A stretch of DNA of 64,000 bases from Chryseobacterium vrystaatense (GTDB taxonomy: Bacteria > Bacteroidota > Bacteroidia > Flavobacteriales > Weeksellaceae). Positions 1 to 6,294 of the stretch are shown here, in pieces; within the stretch, counting starts at the first letter, position 1; every line of letters starts with the position of its first letter. The notes below the pieces were generated by a model that worked only from the letters and a program-made list of their open reading frames with translations, was not told where the DNA came from and ran no database searches. A program made the position numbers and the translations under genes. The stretch is taken from assembly GCF_000737765.1 (NCBI RefSeq), contig NZ_JPRI01000001.1:992001-1056000 (forward strand), in the 5' to 3' direction.

Positions 1-36
1 AATAAAAAAAAATGTTTTCAGATTCATAAAAAATAC

Positions 37-44
37 TATATTTG
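37..44 (+). promoter_or_regulatory. -7 box of the attenuator/leader transcript
   Basis: TATATTTG matches the Bacteroidota -7 consensus TAnnTTTG. The -33 region, about 19 bases upstream (TTTTC at 15-19), is weak. Initiation would fall near base 50, just before the leader structure and leader ORF. Confidence 0.55.
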
Positions 45-86
45 CATCTGAAAATCAAGTTTAACCCTTTAAAAAACAACGAAGCA

Positions 87-164
87 ATGTTCAAAACGAA
101 TCAAAATTCTTCAGCTGGAGTACCCCTTATGGTGGTAAGGCTTCGTGGTTTGGTATACTCTTAG
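87..164 (+). CDS. Putative 25-residue leader peptide
   Basis: A short ORF begins at ATG 87, includes the stretch SSAGVPLMVVRLRGLVYS, and stops with TAG at 162-164. It starts two bases after attenuator segment 1 and spans segment 2, the arrangement expected of a leader peptide that reports ribosome movement. It is not rich in one amino acid, so it does not look like a classical amino-acid-starvation leader. No strong Shine-Dalgarno site precedes it, which is normal in this phylum. I do not recognise the sequence. Translation is unproven, and the segment could instead be part of a structured RNA only. Confidence 0.45.
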   Translation: MFKTNQNSSAGVPLMVVRLRGLVYS

Positions 165-187
165 AATAATAGTACAACGAAATATCA

Positions 188-222
188 AAACCCGAAGTCG
201 TAAAGATCTCGGGTTTTTTATT
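188..222 (+). terminator. Rho-independent terminator of the attenuator
   Basis: The 8-bp stem AAACCCGA/TCGGGTTT is followed by TTTTTTATT. It lies between the leader ORF and the gene at 416. Its 5' arm is also the target of the antiterminator segment at 139-151. Confidence 0.75.
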
Positions 223-415
223 GCGCAATATGTAAACTCCAGTTTCCCCGAAATTTTTATAGTGTCATTAAGAACAAAATGAAAAGATCTTTTAACAGGT
301 CTGTTTCATGATGTTCACTATCGTAAAATCGATCAACTTAATATTTAGTTAAGTAAAGAATTGTTGTGGTTTGTCAGAATCTAGCTTCTGGCATCTCACT
401 TCTGAATTCTCTTTT
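223..415. other. Untranslated spacer between attenuator and first structural gene
   Basis: About 190 bases without a convincing ORF. I saw no clear TAnnTTTG box here, so the downstream genes may depend on readthrough of the attenuator. Two short palindromes are visible: AAAAGATCTTTT near 282-293, and ACTTAA/TTAAGT flanking about 336-353. Confidence 0.4.
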
Positions 416-1150
416 ATGGAAAATAATAACCTTCTGTTTTATCGGCTGAGAAGCGTAAGAAGCAGAAAAAGAACAGGTAAAAAAGATGTAGAAAAACAGA
501 TAAGAAAAAAGTATAAACGTAGTAATGAGCTTTGGAACCTCAGGAGGAATATTCCGTGGATTCCATTGGAAAAACCCTATCAAAGAGGTTTTGTAAGATT
601 CTTCGTGCTGAGTGATGATGTGAAGAGATCCAAAGATGCAGATTTCTATGAAGGAATTCTGAAGAAGATCAACACGTACATGTATTCCGAAAGCCGGCTA
701 TTTTTGAAAAAGCGTAGAAAGTTTGGAAGAAGAATATACGTAGAAAAAGCACAGAAACTTAATAGCATTTCCTTTTACTCATGGATAGATCCAAAGTTTG
801 GGCTTGCCCCCAGAGAGAGGCAGTATTTTCTTAGAAAAGAAGAATACAATCCGTTCAGAAAAAGAGCTGAAACGTACTACGAATTCATTGAACCCTGGAG
901 ATTTACTCTACGGATAAGACCCCATATGATTACGCACTATAAACCAGTTGACCTGAATCTCGAGAGAGAATATGCTTCACTGAAGGCATATGTGGAACAG
1001 CATAAAATTGCGGGAATCATCCGAAAAAAAATCTATGGTAAATCAAATGCCTGGAAAAGGGAATATGAAACTGATCTTATCAAAAGCAGGAAATATGCAA
1101 ACTGCATCATGTCTGCAACAGAGATTGCAGAATATTTTGAGGACTTATAA
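416..1150 (+). CDS. Conserved-looking protein of unknown function, first gene of the rtcB-prfH cassette
   Basis: I do not recognise this protein of about 244 residues. It is very basic and rich in Arg, Lys, Tyr and Phe (for example RSRKRTGKK and FLKKRRKFGRR), with no signal peptide or membrane segment, which would suit an RNA- or ribosome-binding protein. An in-frame TTG at 371 would add 15 residues, but ATG 416 is the more likely start. It lies 26 bases upstream of rtcB on the same strand and behind the attenuator, so co-expression with the RNA-repair genes is likely. A role in that pathway is inferred only from position and charge. Confidence 0.7.
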   Translation: MENNNLLFYRLRSVRSRKRTGKKDVEKQIRKKYKRSNELWNLRRNIPWIPLEKPYQRGFVRFFVLSDDVKRSKDADFYEGILKKINTYMYSESRLFLKKRRKFGRRIYVEKAQKLNSISFYSWIDPKFGLAPRERQYFLRKEEYNPFRKRAETYYEFIEPWRFTLRIRPHMITHYKPVDLNLEREYASLKAYVEQHKIAGIIRKKIYGKSNAWKREYETDLIKSRKYANCIMSATEIAEYFEDL

Positions 1151-1176
1151 GTCCAATATTATTTAAAACAAAAACA

Positions 1177-2568
1177 ATGGGAAATTTAAAACTAAAAGGA
1201 AAAGATATATTAAAACTGGGTTATCCAAATAATCAAAGCGTCAATGTGGCTTTAGAGGTCATGAAAAGGAATTTTGCAACCAAGAATATTCATCATGTAA
1301 AATCTATTTTAAAAGACATTCTCCTCAATCCTGAGAACTTTGAAAAAGACCTGACTTTCGGACAGATCGCAGAATCCCTGCTTTCATCCAGAAAAACAGA
1401 AAAAAGAATGCTCAATAGCCAACGGGCTTCTTTTCAGATCTTTGGAAATAATATCTCTGAAGAGGCAAAAAACCAGCTGTATACGGCTTTAAAACTGCCA
1501 ATATCAACTCAGGGAGCGTTAATGCCCGATGCTCACAGCGGTTATGGACTTCCTATAGGAGGTGTTTTGGCTGTAGAAAATGCGGTGATCCCCTACGGAG
1601 TAGGAATGGATATTGGCTGCAGAATGAGCCTCAGTATTTTGGATATACCCGTTTCATATCTTGACGGAGCAAGAGATAAATATGAAAAAGCTCTTGCTGA
1701 ACACACCAAATTCGGGATGTATGAAACGCATAAATCTCATGTAGACCACGAAATCTTTGAAAGAGATACATTCGGGATGATCCCGATTTTGAGAAGATTA
1801 AAAGGAAAAGCCATTAAGCAGATGGGATCATCAGGTGGCGGAAATCATTTTGTGGAATTTGGAGAAGTCGAAATCACGGAAGAAGAAGAACAGATTGGAT
1901 TACCGAAAGGCAAATATCTCGGAATTCTTTCACATAGCGGTTCCAGAGGTCTGGGAGCAGAAATTGCACAGTATTATTCAAGAGTTGCGGCAGACCAGTG
2001 TCCATTGCCAAAGGAAGCGCAGCAGTTTGCCTGGCTGGATCTCAACACCCATCTCGGACTGGAATACTGGACTGCGATGAACCTTGCCGGAGATTATGCT
2101 TCCGCCTGTCATGATGATATCCACAGAAGGCTTGTGAAAGCTGTAGGAGGAAGAGTAAAGGCGAGGATAGAGAATCACCACAATTTCGCATGGAAAGAAA
2201 TTCACAACGGAAAAGAGGTCATCGTCCACAGAAAAGGGGCAACACCTGCCAACGAAAATGAATTGGGAATGATTCCGGGATCTATGACAGCAAAAGGTTT
2301 TATCGTCCGTGGAAAAGGAAATCCTGATGCTTTAAATTCAGCATCGCATGGTGCAGGAAGAGCTCATTCGAGAGGTGAATGCCGAAGCCTTTTTACGCAG
2401 AATGATATCAAAAAAGAACTGAAGCTCAAGAAAGTTACCCTGATTGGTGGGAATACTGAAGAAGCACCAATGGCATACAAAGATATCCATGAAGTAATGA
2501 ATGCGCAGAGTGAACTGGTAGATATACTGGGAACATTTCAGCCCAGAATTGTGAGAATGGATAAATAA
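1177..2568 (+). CDS. rtcB: RNA-splicing ligase RtcB family protein
   Basis: A 463-residue RtcB-type RNA ligase, which joins RNA 2',3'-cyclic phosphate (or 3'-phosphate) ends to 5'-OH ends using GTP and Mn2+. The family's metal and guanylylation residues are present: D118 and H120 in MPDAHSGYGLPIGG, C148 in GMDIGCRMS, N223-H224 in GGGNHFVEFG, H253 in LSHSGSRGLG, H334/H335 in ENHHNF, and H391 in SHGAGRAHSR, the expected GMP-carrying histidine. No rtcA cyclase is nearby; instead prfH lies two genes downstream. An RtcB paralogue paired with PrfH is known to re-ligate nuclease-cut 16S rRNA in ribosomes released by PrfH. The context points to that function rather than tRNA splicing. Confidence 0.95.
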   Translation: MGNLKLKGKDILKLGYPNNQSVNVALEVMKRNFATKNIHHVKSILKDILLNPENFEKDLTFGQIAESLLSSRKTEKRMLNSQRASFQIFGNNISEEAKNQLYTALKLPISTQGALMPDAHSGYGLPIGGVLAVENAVIPYGVGMDIGCRMSLSILDIPVSYLDGARDKYEKALAEHTKFGMYETHKSHVDHEIFERDTFGMIPILRRLKGKAIKQMGSSGGGNHFVEFGEVEITEEEEQIGLPKGKYLGILSHSGSRGLGAEIAQYYSRVAADQCPLPKEAQQFAWLDLNTHLGLEYWTAMNLAGDYASACHDDIHRRLVKAVGGRVKARIENHHNFAWKEIHNGKEVIVHRKGATPANENELGMIPGSMTAKGFIVRGKGNPDALNSASHGAGRAHSRGECRSLFTQNDIKKELKLKKVTLIGGNTEEAPMAYKDIHEVMNAQSELVDILGTFQPRIVRMDK

Positions 2569-2651
2569 CTAAGTTGCAGGCTTCTGGTTATCAGTTGTTA
2601 TTTTTCAACGGGTAACCGGAAACCGGTAACTAAACGACAAAAAATAAAAAA
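2569..2651. repeat. Intergenic spacer with simple direct and inverted motifs
   Basis: The 83-base spacer holds a self-similar run (GGTAACCGGAAACCGGTAAC, with GGTTATCAGTTGTTA before it) resembling the decayed spacer sequence seen elsewhere in this window at 5480-5551, 21724-21821 and 31411-31488. It has no T-run, so it is not a clear terminator and probably does not split the cassette. Confidence 0.35.
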
Positions 2652-3203
2652 ATGGGAGCACCTCATAATATAAAAAGATACGGAGAAGTCTGGCCGGAAT
2701 TTAGAATCCGCCACGGACTTGAAATTTTAAATAAATTAAAGGCTAAAGTCATCATATCCGGTGGCTGGGCATGGCATTTTATGTCGGAAAAATCGCATAC
2801 GGAGTACAAACATGCCCACGATCATAAGGATATTGATGTTTTTGTAAAAAAAGAAAATGCAGCAGAAACAGTCATGATCCTGCAACAGGAAGGTTTTCAG
2901 AAAGTATGGACCCGGTATGATCATCTCCAGAGTGAAGAAAATTTCAGGAGATATGAGAAAACGGTAGAACTTGAAAACGGTAAATCTCATAGAATCACCA
3001 TCGATTTCTTTGAAAAAAATGATCTTGATACGATTGAGATAGATGGTTTTACTGTTGTTAAGCCGGATGTTTTGCTGACTTTTTACCGAAATATCCATTC
3101 CAGTGATAAATGCTGGGCTGTAATGGCTGCCAAAGATTTGTTGGAAAAAGGAATTGACCCTGTTGGTCATCCAAAATTAAATGAAATCCCTAAAGGAGAT
3201 TAA
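2652..3203 (+). CDS. Nucleotidyltransferase-fold protein in the rtcB-prfH cassette
   Basis: A 183-residue protein with the signature of the minimal DNA polymerase beta-like nucleotidyltransferase fold: SGGWAWHF (G37-G38), then HDHKDIDVF with paired acids D60 and D62, and a third acid D118 in RITIDFF. The layout resembles small aminoglycoside/lincosamide nucleotidyltransferases and AbiEii/MNT-type proteins. It lies between rtcB and prfH and ends one base before the prfH ATG, so the two are probably translationally coupled. Possible roles are rebuilding or tagging RNA ends, or modifying a protein or small molecule. The substrate cannot be read from the sequence. The fold is fairly secure and the function unknown. 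Confidence 0.8.
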   Translation: MGAPHNIKRYGEVWPEFRIRHGLEILNKLKAKVIISGGWAWHFMSEKSHTEYKHAHDHKDIDVFVKKENAAETVMILQQEGFQKVWTRYDHLQSEENFRRYEKTVELENGKSHRITIDFFEKNDLDTIEIDGFTVVKPDVLLTFYRNIHSSDKCWAVMAAKDLLEKGIDPVGHPKLNEIPKGD

Positions 3204-3204
3204 A

Positions 3205-3903
3205 ATGGAAAAACTCATACAAATAACTTCTGGAAGAGGACCTTTAGAGTGCCAGTGGGTTACCGCTAAACTACTGAAAGTCTTCCTTGAAGAGGCAAAA
3301 GATAATAAAATAGATTATGAAATCATCCACCGTGAAAATGGGGATGAAAACCTGACCCTCAAATCCGTAACCATTCTCTTAAGAGCAAAAGGTTTAAATG
3401 AATTTTTAAAAAGTTGGTTAGGAAGTATCTGCTGGACGGGAAAAAGTACATTCAGGAAACTACATAAAAGGAGCAACTGGTTTATCGGAGTTTTTGAACT
3501 GGAAGGACTGGAGAAGATCAATTTTAATGAAAAAGATATTCAGTTTCAGACCACAAGAAGCCAGGGAAGCGGCGGACAAAACGTGAATAAAGTGAATACA
3601 GCCGTTCGCGCAACCCATTTACCAACGGGACAAAGTGTTTTCGTGCAGGATACTCGTTCACAATTGGAGAACAAAAAATTGTCTGTCACAAGATTAAAGG
3701 AAAAAGTGATGGAACAGAATATCATTCAGCTTCAAAAAAGAATGGAGGAAACCTGGAACAACCACTTGCAGGTGCAAAGAGGAAATCCGGTCCGTACATT
3801 TTCCGGGACAGATTTTAAAAAGAATCATCAGGATAAATCATTTAAAAAACAGAGAAACATCCTGAAAAAAGAATTAAAAAACGAAAGAAATGACCTTAAC
3901 TAA
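3205..3903 (+). CDS. prfH: Peptide chain release factor homologue PrfH
   Basis: A 232-residue release-factor homologue. It carries GGQ at residues 123-125 (TTRSQGSGGQNVNK), which triggers peptidyl-tRNA hydrolysis. The N-terminal half is PrfH-like rather than RF1/RF2: GSICWTGKSTFR followed by SNWFIGVFEL, and there is no domain 1. I chose ATG 3205 over the in-frame ATG 3181 because AGGAG sits about 8 bases upstream of 3205 and because 3181 would overlap the preceding gene. PrfH is known to act on ribosomes whose 16S decoding centre has been cleaved, with RtcB sealing the break. The 3' end overlaps the next gene by 14 bases. Confidence 0.93.
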   Translation: MEKLIQITSGRGPLECQWVTAKLLKVFLEEAKDNKIDYEIIHRENGDENLTLKSVTILLRAKGLNEFLKSWLGSICWTGKSTFRKLHKRSNWFIGVFELEGLEKINFNEKDIQFQTTRSQGSGGQNVNKVNTAVRATHLPTGQSVFVQDTRSQLENKKLSVTRLKEKVMEQNIIQLQKRMEETWNNHLQVQRGNPVRTFSGTDFKKNHQDKSFKKQRNILKKELKNERNDLN

Positions 3904-4396
3904 AAACAAATATTATTTTGAAGCCCTGGACAATTATCCATACAGTCTTCCTGATTGCCTTGAAGCTTTAAATTACGCGTTATCCTATGATCCTGAAGAT
4001 GCAGACAGTCTTTGCCTTATGGGAAGGATATATAGTGAAATGCTGGCCGATCATGATAAAGCTAAAATGTATTTCGGAGAGGCGATGCAGTGCAATGTGG
4101 GTAATCTCAATACACCAGAGCATTATATCAAATGTCTTTTGGCTCATGAAGATCTGGAAGAAGCAGAGAAGCTGATCAGTTACGCATTAAAAATAAAAGG
4201 GATAGATAAAGCCAGGATATTAATACAAAAATCGTTGTTATTTGAGATTCGTTTTGAATATACAAAAGCTTTGGAACCTTTAAGAGAGGCTAAGAAATAC
4301 TGTTACGATCAGGCTATGACCGATATTGTAACGGGTAGGATCAAATTTGTTAAAAACAAAATGAAAAAAAGAAGAACGAAAAAAAAGAAAAAGTAA
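3890..4396 (+). CDS. TPR-like protein ending the rtcB-prfH cassette
   Basis: A 168-residue soluble helical protein with tetratricopeptide-like repeats: CLEALNYALSYDPEDADSL, DKAKMYFGEAMQ, EEAEKLISYALKIKG and TKALEPLREAKK. It ends in a lysine/arginine-rich tail (KMKKRRTKKKKK) that could bind RNA. The start ATG overlaps the end of prfH by 14 bases, so translation is likely coupled. TPR proteins are usually scaffolds, so it may link cassette members or the ribosome. That is inference. Confidence 0.78.
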   Translation: MTLTKNKYYFEALDNYPYSLPDCLEALNYALSYDPEDADSLCLMGRIYSEMLADHDKAKMYFGEAMQCNVGNLNTPEHYIKCLLAHEDLEEAEKLISYALKIKGIDKARILIQKSLLFEIRFEYTKALEPLREAKKYCYDQAMTDIVTGRIKFVKNKMKKRRTKKKKK

Positions 4397-4446
4397 ATTA
4401 GTTTCTTCCCAAACAGTAGAGACTTAAATATTCGTTGAATTAAGTA

Positions 4447-4473
4447 AGAGGATCTTTTTTAAGGTCCTTTTTT
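4447..4473 (+). terminator. Terminator after the rtcB-prfH cassette
   Basis: A short stem AGGATC/GGTCCT (one G-U pair) at 4449-4454 and 4463-4468 is followed by TTTTTT. It is weak but well placed, 50 bases after the TPR gene and just before the next gene. Confidence 0.5.
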
Positions 4474-4486
4474 GTAGCTTTAATAG

Positions 4487-5479
4487 ATGGAACTCTATTT
4501 CGAACTTAAAACACTTCAGTTAAAGGAAACTTTCTCCATTGCGTATGGAAATTATGACAAAAGGGAAGCCTTGCTGGTAGAATTATCTTATCTAAACTTT
4601 AAAGGTTATGGTGAATGTGTTGCTATTGATTATTATCAGATTAATTTGAAGAGCTTTATACGTAAACTAAAAGAAATACAGCCGTTACTTCAAAAACAGA
4701 GCATTATCCATCCAACAGAATTTTTCGCTATTCTTTCAGAACTTCATTTGCATCCGTTTTTGATGTCTGCTTTAGATTGTGCCTATTGGGATCTCTTTGG
4801 AAAACTTGAAAACATCAGCTTTACAGAATTAAATGATATTCCTGCTGAGAGCTTAGTTGAAAGCTCTGTCACCATTTCTATAGCAGCTATTGAAGATCAG
4901 ATCAGTAAAATAAAGAAAAGCAGCTGGAATAGATTTAAAGTGAAATGCAAAGGACTGAACCAAGATCATATTGGACAACTGTTGAGGTTAAACAGGCATA
5001 TTGCGCTGGATTCCAATGCTAGTTTTACAGACCAGGATTGTCTGTGGCTTCAGGAAAATGAAATGATAAGCAGGTTTTCTTATCTGGAACAGCCAAGACC
5101 TATTGGGAATTACAAAATATTAAGCAAAGAAAGTTTTACCAACTGGATGGCTGATGAAGACTGTCAGAACCTTAATTCTCTTGAAAAACTTTTGCCCTAT
5201 TATAAAAGTGTCAATATCAAATTAATGAAATGTGGAGGACTCACGCCTGCACTCGAAATGATTAGAAAAGCGAAAGAATTAGGTTATAAAGTGATGATCG
5301 GCTGCATGACAGAATCCAGCATTGGTATATCGGCCGGCTGCGTACTGGCAGGTCTTAGTGATTTTGCAGATCTGGATGGAGCCCATCTGATCTCCAATGA
5401 TTATGCCTCGGGAAATTTCGTGGAAAATGGAAAAATAATCCTATCCGGAAAACCAGGCCTCGGAATAGTTTTAAAATAA
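4487..5479 (+). CDS. Dipeptide epimerase (L-Ala-D/L-Glu epimerase type), enolase superfamily
   Basis: A 330-residue enolase-superfamily protein. The general-base motif KVK is at 151-153. The metal ligands are D175 (ALDSNASF), E201 (LEQP) and an Asp in ADED (223/225). The second base is K245 (NIKLMKCGG). The DLD motif at 295-297 matches the DxD that binds the dipeptide amino group in L-Ala-D/L-Glu epimerases. The expected role is recycling of murein dipeptides in the cytoplasm. A TAGCTTTA box ends only four bases before the ATG, so the mRNA may be leaderless. The menC/muconate cycloisomerase alternative is less likely because of the DxD motif. Confidence 0.87.
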   Translation: MELYFELKTLQLKETFSIAYGNYDKREALLVELSYLNFKGYGECVAIDYYQINLKSFIRKLKEIQPLLQKQSIIHPTEFFAILSELHLHPFLMSALDCAYWDLFGKLENISFTELNDIPAESLVESSVTISIAAIEDQISKIKKSSWNRFKVKCKGLNQDHIGQLLRLNRHIALDSNASFTDQDCLWLQENEMISRFSYLEQPRPIGNYKILSKESFTNWMADEDCQNLNSLEKLLPYYKSVNIKLMKCGGLTPALEMIRKAKELGYKVMIGCMTESSIGISAGCVLAGLSDFADLDGAHLISNDYASGNFVENGKIILSGKPGLGIVLK

Positions 5480-5551
5480 ACCACAAAAAAATATGAGTTA
5501 TGAGGCTGATACACTCTAACTCTAACTTCTCAAACTCTCCGATACAGAAAA
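5480..5551. repeat. Repeat-like convergent spacer
   Basis: The spacer between convergent genes contains a degenerate direct repeat (ACTCTAACTCTAACTTCTC, then AAACTCTCC). It resembles spacer filler at other gene ends in this window. No terminator hairpin is obvious. Confidence 0.3.
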
Positions 5552-5839
5552 TTACTTCTTATTTACAGAGATCAGGTAATCATAAACCATTTGGTGCTGC
5601 TCGTCACTTAATTTTGCTTTCGGAGCCATTCTGCTTAGTGTTTTGATCCATCCCTGATCGTCGTGTTTAGCTGGATCCGGAAGTTTGTGACATTTGGAGC
5701 ATGAATTTTCAAAAATAGTTTTACCCTGAACAAGCTGTTCAGAGGCAGTGTATTTTGGTCCGGTTACAGCGACACTTTTAGGACCGCATGAAACCATACA
5801 TGCAGCGCCTGCAGCTATACTTAAAATTACTTTTTTCAT
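5552..5839 (-). CDS. Small c-type cytochrome lipoprotein (downstream copy)
   Basis: A 95-residue exported protein. A lipoprotein signal ends in MVSC with the lipidated Cys at 18. One haem-binding CSKCH lies at 47-51, and the likely axial Met is M71 in RMAPKAKL. It is a mono-haem class I cytochrome domain of minimal size, probably tethered to a membrane facing the periplasm. It is a tandem paralogue of the gene 25 bases upstream (shared TIFENSC..CHKLPDP and MAPKAKL.DEQHQ). The electron donor and acceptor are unknown; no oxidase gene is adjacent. Confidence 0.85.
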   Translation of the reverse strand: MKKVILSIAAGAACMVSCGPKSVAVTGPKYTASEQLVQGKTIFENSCSKCHKLPDPAKHDDQGWIKTLSRMAPKAKLSDEQHQMVYDYLISVNKK

Positions 5840-5864
5840 ATCCCTGTTTTTTTTGATTGGGTAA

Positions 5865-6155
5865 TTATTTTTTCACAGAAACAATATAATCGTAAACCCA
5901 CTGATGCTGCTCATCTGTCAGTTTTGCTTTTGGAGCCATCGAATTCATGATTCCTACCCACTGTACTGAAGTATGCGCCGTAGGATCAGGTAATTTATGA
6001 CATCTTCCACAAGAATTTTCAAAGATTGTTTTCCCCTGTGCAAGTTGTTCTGCAGTAGAAACAGCAGGTCCTATGGGAGCAACAGTTGAAGCCTTTGGAG
6101 TACAGGATGCCAATAAAATCCCGGCAAGTAATGCAGCAGCAGATATCTTTTTCAT
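5865..6155 (-). CDS. Small c-type cytochrome lipoprotein (upstream copy)
   Basis: A 96-residue paralogue of the following gene. The signal peptide ends in LLASC (lipidated C18), the haem motif CGRCH is at 49-53, and the probable axial Met is M73 in SMAPKAKL. The two genes form a two-gene operon with a 25-base gap and have diverged mainly in the signal peptide and the region between CHKLPDP and the Met loop. It probably shuttles electrons near the inner or outer membrane. The cbb3 oxidase at 43-45 kb is a plausible acceptor, but nothing in the sequence links them. Confidence 0.85.
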   Translation of the reverse strand: MKKISAAALLAGILLASCTPKASTVAPIGPAVSTAEQLAQGKTIFENSCGRCHKLPDPTAHTSVQWVGIMNSMAPKAKLTDEQHQWVYDYIVSVKK

Positions 6156-6176
6156 ATTTTAAATTTTGAATTGTAA

Positions 6177-6184
6177 CAAATGTA
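6177..6184 (-). promoter_or_regulatory. -7 box for the cytochrome pair
   Basis: On the minus strand the sequence reads TACATTTG, matching TAnnTTTG, 22 bases upstream of the first cytochrome ATG. No good -33 TTTG was found at the usual distance. Confidence 0.45.
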
Positions 6185-6281
6185 GGAATTTCCATCTCCC
6201 ATTGATATGGTGAACTCTAGTTTTAATTTAGAAGAAATAAAATTAACGCCTCATTATATGGGAGTTTGCAGGTTATTTTTA

Positions 6282-6289
6282 TATTTTTG
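6282..6289 (+). promoter_or_regulatory. -7 box for meaB, very close to the start codon
   Basis: TATTTTTG matches TAnnTTTG and ends five bases before ATG 6295, which suggests a leaderless or nearly leaderless transcript. A TTTG at 6265-6268 is closer than the usual -33 spacing. Confidence 0.45.
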
Positions 6290-6294
6290 AATCA

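Larger units (their letters stand above)
74..222 (+). promoter_or_regulatory. Transcription attenuator (leader RNA with alternative hairpins and terminator)
   Basis: Four segments can form exclusive pairings. Segment 1 (74-85, AAACAACGAAGC) pairs with segment 2 (140-151, GCTTCGTGGTTT) in 11 of 12 positions. Segment 2, extended to 139-151, pairs with segment 3 (188-199, AAACCCGAAGTC) in 12 pairs with T146 bulged and one G-U. Segment 3 also supplies the 5' arm of the terminator: AAACCCGA at 188-195 pairs with TCGGGTTT at 209-216, followed by a T-run. Pairing 1:2 therefore allows termination and pairing 2:3 prevents it. A short ORF starts directly after segment 1 and ends after segment 2, which suggests ribosome-mediated control. 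The pairings are seen in the sequence; the regulatory logic is inferred. Confidence 0.7.

Noticed and set aside
1..222. A classical amino-acid biosynthesis attenuator or known riboswitch at the window start
   Set aside because: The leader ORF has no run of one amino acid, no biosynthetic gene follows, and I could not match the structure to a known riboswitch core. Kept as an attenuator of unknown signal.
2569..2651. CRISPR or tandem-repeat array
   Set aside because: Only one or two imperfect copies with no regular spacers.
3181..3204. prfH start at ATG 3181
   Set aside because: It would overlap the upstream gene, and the good AGGAG site is spaced for ATG 3205.
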